Positions 58,818 through 64,000 of a stretch of 64,000 bases of DNA are shown here, piece after piece. The stretch is from assembly GCA_033030425.1 (NCBI GenBank), contig JAUFSD010000002.1:2976001-3040000 (forward strand), in the 5' to 3' direction. The position numbers and the translations under genes are program-made. The stretch comes from Verpa conica (Eukaryota; Ascomycota; Pezizomycetes; Pezizales; Morchellaceae). The notes beneath the pieces were generated by a model. That model did not search any database. It was given only the letters and a program-made list of their open reading frames with translations, and had not been told where the DNA came from. How positions within the stretch are numbered: position 1 is the first letter of the stretch; every line of letters starts with the position of its first letter.

Positions 58818-58858
58818 TTTGTTCATTTGTTCATTTGTTCATTTGTTCGTTTGTTCGG
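58818..58858. repeat. (TTTGTTCA)n microsatellite
   Basis: About five units of an 8-bp TTTGTTCA/TTTGTTCG repeat in the 3' flank of the FYVE/RING gene. Confidence 0.9.
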
Positions 58859-59117
58859 TTCGGTTGGTTTTTTTTTCCCTTTCATATTTCCTTTGCTTCC
58901 CTCATTTATAAAGTTTATACAGTGGTGTGAATAAATAAGAAAGTTTTTATAATATGGCTGTGTGAAGAGGGTTCAATGATTGTTTTACCAGGTTTTGTTC
59001 TTGTACGTGATATCTATTTATAAGAGCTTTACTGGAATAAAACGTCGAATTAGTTTAGAATGATTAATCCCAAGCCGGTCTCGTAAAGATTGGAGATATT
59101 GGGAATTAACTAGCGTA

Positions 59118-59270
59118 CAGTCTCCGGTAGGATTAATGCGAAAATGCGCTACTTAGGACTTAGGTCTGATTGGCATTTGATGTTCTCAACGAAGATTCTA
59201 GTAGTGGGGCACTGGCCACAAAACCATTGGTCGCTAACCCCTGTTTTCGCAATAATTCTACCGGAGACTG
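59118..59270. mobile_element. MITE with 28-bp inverted termini and TA target
   Basis: A 153-bp segment starts CAGTCTCCGGTAGGATTAAT and ends with the inverted copy CTACCGGAGACTG. The arms match over about 27 bp with two or three differences. TA flanks both ends (59116-59117, 59271-59272). These are the features of non-autonomous Tc1/mariner (pogo/Fot1-like) elements. No coding capacity. Confidence 0.75.
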
Positions 59271-59740
59271 TAAAGGAATTAAAATGATTAGTTAGTTTAC
59301 TAGACTTATTCTACTGTGAGTTCTGGAGTGATATGGGTTTGGGTGAATTTTTCTTGTGTATCTTAAAGACGTAGTTTTTTGTATGGTAAACGGTTCTGTG
59401 GTGTGGTAAAGTATATTTAGTTTAGTTTCCTACTCTTTGTGTATTGTATTTTTTTTGTCATCCTAGAAAAAAAATGGAATTATAACTAAAGGAAACATAG
59501 GTACTTATGTTAACGTATAAGAGTAGCGAGAGGGCAAAGAGATTACTTGTGACTTTGTAACTTATTCTATGTCTACATACAGCTACTAGAGATACTGCAC
59601 TGTACCTCATAAGATGACTGAGCACTTGCTCTCAATATGATGGTAATCTTCCCACTATACCCCTACTACCCCTACTAAATAGATCCTAACAATCCACCAT
59701 GGGAGGTATCATAAAACCAGTAAAACAATCACTACCCCTT

Positions 59741-61722
59741 TTAATCAATGTCGATTTCAATCCCCTGATACCTCTCCCCCACAGCTTCTAAGCATTCCAT
59801 AACCTTCTCCATACCCCAAATACATTTCTCCTCTTCGAGGCGCTTCGTCACAATCTGTACTCCGACTGGCAATCCCGCCATCGCTACTGGATCATAGTCA
59901 CTGTACGCGTTTCTCGCAACCTGATTATCCAGACTCTCCAGGAAGCCCTTCGGGAGTGTGTCGTTCGCAGAGACGTGCGTGACAGGGAGTACGCCGGCCG
60001 TGTAGTCGATCTACCCAATTAGTATATATTTCTATAAAAGGGAAATGGAGAGTACCAAGTTCCACAAAAACGTATACCCGCAGCTTGAAAACCCCCTCTT
60101 CATACCACCATCTGGCACAGCAGGGAGTGCGTTTGGTACCGTCAACACAAAGTCGATATCCCAGTCCTTCAAATACTTGTGCCACTCGGCCTTAGCGCCC
60201 TCTCTCTCACCGATGAGCTTCCACTGGTCGTAGGCAGTTCTACCACTCCATCCTTGTAGTAGGTCTGCCCATTTGGTGTCTTTTCTAATATATCGAACGT
60301 ATGCGCAGTAAATGGCCTTCACGAACCTCGGGAGGGCAAAGTAGAAGCTCATTTGCGCGACGCCTGGGTCGTTGTATTCGAAGAAGGACGAGAAGTGGGA
60401 TAGGAATGTTAGTCCGCCGTCGGCGTTGAGGGCGTGTGCTGCGATTCGGAGTGCGTTGTGGGGGGATGGGAAGGAGGTTAGTTCGACTACTTCTTCGCCT
60501 TGGGATTTGAGTGCTTGGACGGTTGTTTCTAGGGCTCGTGAGCAGGCGGGCGATGGGGTGACTACGCCGTCGTCGCGGAGGACACCCCAGCGGACTCGTT
60601 TGGATTCGAGGGAGGGGGCAACGTCGCGCCAGGGGAGGGGGTGCACGGTGTGGTCGTATTCCCAGGGCTTCATGTCAATGATTGATTTGAGGAAGTAAGT
60701 GAGGTCAGGCATTGTCTTTGTCATTGGGGAGTATCTATATATGTGTTAGAGTGGGTAGGGAGAGAAGATGAGGTTGGGTTATTACACGGCTTGGACTCCT
60801 TCTTGCCCCGCCATGCTAGTGAAGTTTCCCCATCGTGGGAAACGCCCCGTCGAACATCGTACTGTGTAGATCCCACTGTAGTGGGCTGGGACTCTGACAC
60901 TCCCGGCAACATCTGTACCAACCCCGATTCGGCTGCCGCCCATTGCTAGTAGTGCTGCTTCTCCACCGGTAGACCCCCCGGGTGAGTACTTTTCGTTATG
61001 CGGGTTCGAGGTGCGCCCAAACACATCGTTCGTGGACTCGAAGCTCAGAAGCGTGATTGGGACATTAGTCTTGACGAATGGGACAGCCCCCGCATCCCGA
61101 AGAAGCTTAACAATTGGGGCGTCGTGAGTCGAGGGACGGTTCGTATACTTTGAGTACCCGATACAACTATCATATCCGGCCACATTGATGGTATCTTTCA
61201 GTGAGACTGGGATTCCCGCGAGAGGGCCTATTAACTGGGGGTGTCAGTGCCTGTTTCAGAAGTGTAGACATACGATATAAGTGAGTGGGGGGTTGGGGGA
61301 CCATTGAGATTGACGCCAACGCCCATGTTCTCCCCGGTCCCGGCACTGGAGTGGGCCAGCCATTCTTCCGCGGTAGGTATCAGGATCTCTGTGAGACAGT
61401 TGGTCTTTTGGTGGGCTACGAGAGCACGTTTTCCGTATGCACGGAGGATGTCGATGGGTTTCCAATCACCTTCTCTTACGAAGGCTGCGGCGTCGGATAC
61501 GGGGGTGTTGAGGATGTCGACATCGGTGGGTGTGAGGGATGTGTGGTATACCTCTGGGAGTGAGGATATAGCGGCTTCACGGGAGGATTGTTTATTTTTA
61601 CTGGGTTATTAGCTGTTGAAGGAGATGGGATGAGAAGGGATGGAGAGGAGAGGAGAGAGGGGATGGGAGATGAGATGAGATGAGAATTACCAATTACGGC
61701 GGTGGGACAGGTAGTTCAACAT
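59741..61722 (-). CDS. Amidase-signature enzyme (acetamidase / fatty-acid-amide-hydrolase-like)
   Basis: Hydrolyses carboxylic amides with a Ser-cisSer-Lys triad. Exons on the minus strand are 61722-61691, 61600 to about 61274, 61227-60786, 60734-60056 and 60010-59741, giving about 573-583 aa. The catalytic Lys is in GIPVSLKDT, the cis-Ser in SPGGSTGGE and the nucleophile in GTDVAGSVRVPA; all three are present. Other landmarks are KRALVAHQKTNCLTEIL, AVPFVKTNVPITLL, MKPWEYDHTVHPLPWR and DYTAGVLPVTHV. The end of exon 2 is unresolved: the good GTATGT donor at 61273 leaves the frame one base out with the acceptor at 61228, while a poor GTCCCC donor 28 bases earlier keeps it. Exon 1 encodes only 10 residues plus two bases. 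It is transcribed divergently from the PLP enzyme. Confidence 0.85.
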
Positions 61723-62237
61723 GTTTATGGAATCAATTGGGTTATATAGTCTATGATGATCCCCTTCTACTGAGGGGTGGGTTCTGTGGAGATGATGTGG
61801 AGATGGAGTGGAGTGGAGATGTGATGGAGGGGGTGGAGATACAGAAGACGGTATAAAGTGGAGATGATGATGGAGATGGAGATGTGATGATGATGGAGTT
61901 GAGGGGAAGGGAGTTGAGGGGAGGGGGTGGGAGGGAGTGGGAGGGAGGGGAGGGGAGGGAGTGGAAGGGAAGGGAAGGGAGGGGGTGGAGATACAGAAGA
62001 AGATGGAGATGGAGATGGAGATGGAGATGGAGATACCAATTGGAGATACCAATTGGAGACATCTACAGGATAAACATCTTATCGTTATCGTAGAGGCCGC
62101 AGTAACTCCATTCGTGATCCATGTATCAATACCCCGCATCCAGATATAAAAGAAACACCCCCACCAGATGTAACTATCCATATATACAAGAGAAGCTCTC
62201 CCTCCTCCCCTCATCCACATCACCAACATCAATTGAA
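61723..62237. promoter_or_regulatory. Divergent promoter with polypurine/GGAGAT repeats
   Basis: The 515-bp interval between amidase and PLP-enzyme starts is strikingly purine-rich on the plus strand from about 61780 to 62035 (GGAGGG, GATGGAG, GGGAGTGGG). It ends in a (GGAGAT)n run at about 62004-62034 and a twofold ACCAATTGGAGAT repeat (62034-62060). A TATAAAAG at 62145-62152 lies 86 bp before the plus-strand ATG. The minus strand is a long C/T tract that may be the amidase leader. Confidence 0.55.
62004..62060. repeat. (GGAGAT)n microsatellite and ACCAATTGGAGAT direct repeat
   Basis: Five to six copies of GGAGAT are followed by two copies of a 13-bp unit ACCAATTGGAGAT. CCAAT sits inside each 13-bp unit and could bind a CCAAT complex, but this is only a motif match. 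Confidence 0.7.
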
Positions 62238-63484
62238 ATGTCCCAACAGACTCCCCCTTCCCTCTCCACACTCGCCATCCACGCCGACGACGAGCTGGCC
62301 ACTGCCCCCGTCTCCGATGTCGCCCCTCCCATCCACGTCTCCACGACATTCCACTACCCGCGCGACCCTTCAAAACTCTTGACAGTATCAGAGCTCGTTG
62401 AGGCCGCAGACGGAAATGTATTCCCCTCACCCTCAATTACTCACTCCTCTTCACTGACACCCCCCCCCTTCAGGAACCCAATTTCCCCTATGTCTACTCC
62501 CGCCACGCAACCCCCAACACCACCCGTCTCGAAGAGGTACTCAGCAATATGCTCCACGGCCCCGCAATCACCTACTCCTCAGGCCTCTCCGCCTTCCATG
62601 CCCTTCTCGTTCGGGTCAACCCCAAACGTCTCTCCAGCGGGGACTACTACCACGGCTGCCAAAACGGAGCCAAGATGTTCTCCCGCCTCACCGGCATGGA
62701 ACAGCTACCACTCGACTGCCCGGCCGAAGACCTCCAACCCGGGGACCTCATCCACCTCGAGACTCCCCTAAACCCACACGGAATAGCAAGTAACATCGCC
62801 GCATACGCAGCCAAAGCGCACTCCCGGGGCGCCTTCCTAAGCGTCGACGGAACATTCGCGCCCCCACCCCTGCAGAACCCATTCGCCCAAGGCGCAGACT
62901 ACGTCATCCACTCGGCAACAAAGTATATCGGCGGGCACTCTGACCTACTGGCTGGCGTTGTTGTGACAAAGTCCCGGGAAGAGGCTGAAAAGTTCAAGTG
63001 GGAGAGGACATATCTTGGCTCTGTGATGGGGGGACTGGAAGGGTGGTTGGGACTACGGTCCATCAGGACGTTAGGTCTGAGAGTGGAGAGACAGTCTTCG
63101 AGTGCTACCAGACTTGCGAGGTGGTTGGATGGCCTGGTGAAGGCTGATGCTGAGATTGCGGGGGTTGTGGCGAAGGTCACCCATGCTAGTTTGCAGCCGC
63201 AGGAACAGTGGTTGCTTGAGCAGATGCCGAACGGCTTCGGCCCGGTGTTTACTATTCATACGGTCAATAGGGAGCAGGCAAAGACGCTGCCGAGTAGGTT
63301 GAAGTACTTTCACCATGCGACGAGCTTGGGTGGGGTGGAGAGTTTGGTGGAGTGGAGGGCTATGAGTGATCAGACGGCTTCTCCTACGATTGTGAGGGTG
63401 AGTGTAGGGTGTGAAGGGTGGGAGGATCTGAGAGATGATCTGGAGAGGGGGCTGAGGGAGATTGCGGCGATGAAGTTGGAATAG
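62238..63484 (+). CDS. Cys/Met metabolism PLP-dependent enzyme (cystathionine gamma-synthase family-like)
   Basis: Two exons (62238-62417, 62474-63484; 56-bp intron, phase 0) give 396 aa, normal for the family. Type I PLP fold of trans-sulfuration enzymes: N-terminus STLAIHADDELATAPVSDVA and PPIHVSTTF, YVYSRHATPNTTRLEEVL, the PLP phosphate loop YSSGLSAFHALL, LSVDGTFAPPPLQNPFAQGADYVIHS and the PLP lysine in SATKYIGGHSDLLAGVV, followed by a late LGGVESLVEWR substrate loop. It lacks the usual YxxGxxR C-terminal pattern of yeast Cys3, and the overall feel is that of uncharacterised fungal trans-sulfuration homologues, so the exact reaction (synthase, beta-lyase or gamma-lyase) is not assigned. 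Divergent neighbour of the amidase. Confidence 0.88.
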
Positions 63485-63683
63485 AGGGACAAGTAGATTT
63501 ATAATATACCTCAGTGGGTATGAAAGAAAAACCTATCTTGTAAATGATATCCTATATTGTATAAAGAATAGACAAGAAGATTATTCATACAACTACGAAT
63601 CATAACATATCACTCACGCACCAAAAAAACAATTACACCAAACAAAAGAAACTCCCTACTACAAAAAAAAAATGAACGACCAA
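63485..63683. other. Intergenic, convergent 3' flanks
   Basis: A short AT-rich spacer between the PLP enzyme and the next minus-strand gene, with A-runs at 63624-63672. Nothing else seen. Confidence 0.5.
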
Positions 63684-64000
63684 CTACACATTAACCCCAA
63701 ACCTCTTACCAACAACTCTGCCCTCCCTCTTCCACAAAAACACCAAACAGGCCGTCGAAAACGCAAACAGAATCCTACACCACATATTAGCCACACATCA
63801 CACACATAGTAGGACACTCAAAAAAAACTCACGTCATCACGATCGACAATCCCCACACAGCCTTCATCATATCACACGACTTCTGACTCCCAAGCACCCA
63901 CTGCGCATAGTGCACTGGTAGCATATAAACATTACCCCTCTTCACATACTCATACGTCGTCCCAGTCGCCGCACCCACAGCTTTACACGAGAGGTAAGAT
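63684..64000 (-). CDS. Multi-pass membrane protein, C-terminal part (runs off window)
   Basis: Two exon pieces: 64000-63833 (open at the window edge) and 63774-63684, joined by a 58-bp intron (GTGAGT donor, GTGTAG acceptor). The translation ends in a hydrophobic helix (AVWGLSIVMTILFAFSTACL) followed by a short basic tail KREGRVVGKRFGVNV. Before it is a loop with Cys and His (SCKAVGAATG, LGSQKSCDMM). This pattern fits the last helix of a four-pass MARVEL-like or similar small membrane protein, but too little is present to be sure. Confidence 0.5.

Larger units (their letters stand above)
58440..59740. other. Intergenic between convergent genes
   Basis: Contains the 3' flanks of the FYVE/RING gene and the amidase, an octanucleotide microsatellite (58818-58858), and a MITE-like element (59118-59270). 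No gene supported. Confidence 0.5.

Noticed and set aside
61687..62436. 249-codon minus-strand frame over the divergent promoter
   Set aside because: It reads the polypyrimidine strand and the PLP enzyme's antisense; only its last ten codons (MLNYLSHRR...) are real, as amidase exon 1.

Overview
The window reads as nuclear DNA of a filamentous ascomycete (Pezizomycotina). The genes have short GT-AG introns, mostly 46-95 bp, with GCTAAC/ACTAAC-like branch sites and pyrimidine-rich leaders. The protein set is typical of these fungi: a Pib1-type FYVE/RING protein, a TRP-like Pkd2/Flc channel, an FMP42-like transporter, a fungal secreted LPMO-like protein and an F-box protein. Gene density is low: about 14 genes lie in islands separated by 3-9 kb stretches with no recognisable coding content. 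That would suit a large-genome lineage such as Pezizomycetes, but this is inference. All gene models were built by hand from reading frames and splice sites, without alignment.

Layout. 0.8-1.0 kb (-): molybdopterin synthase small subunit. 4.8-7.1 kb (+): UDP-glucose pyrophosphorylase with an unusual proline/lysine repeat at its N-terminus. 10.3-11.2 kb (+): secreted protein with an N-terminal mature histidine. 12.4-13.2 kb (-): F-box protein. 16.3-18.9 kb (-): large propeller-like protein with an acidic tail. 20.0-21.9 kb (-): FMP42-like MFS protein. 22-30.7 kb: gene-poor, with an ankyrin relic, a cluster of GC-rich palindromes and a non-autonomous hAT-type element. 30.8-33.5 kb (+): fungal membrane protein of unknown function. 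37.4-39.6 kb (+): intact 9-exon MFS transporter with a MITE-like element in one intron. 39.6-45.7 kb: gene-poor. 45.7-50.2 kb (+): TRP-like channel with a long cytosolic tail. 52.7-53.2 kb (-): hypothetical protein. 53.9-55.0 kb (-): Cys-rich, probably GPI-anchored protein. 56.7-58.4 kb (+): FYVE/RING E3 ligase. 59.7-61.7 kb (-) and 62.2-63.5 kb (+): a divergent amidase / PLP-dependent trans-sulfuration-family pair sharing a polypurine intergenic region. 63.7-64.0 kb (-): end of a membrane protein that runs off the window.

There is no clear biosynthetic cluster, CRISPR array, operon or rRNA/tRNA gene. UDP-glucose pyrophosphorylase (cell-wall glucan precursor), the LPMO-like protein, the GPI-type protein and the Pkd2/Flc channel all bear on the cell surface, but they are not adjacent enough to call a cluster. 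The amidase and the PLP enzyme are the only pair whose arrangement suggests shared regulation. The main surprises are the repeat-bearing N-terminus of the pyrophosphorylase, four short inverted-repeat elements (one a hAT-like element with a perfect 8-bp target duplication, one inside a functional intron), a required 34-nt 'intron' in the 673-aa membrane protein, and a 437-bp intron that may give two forms of the TRP-like channel.
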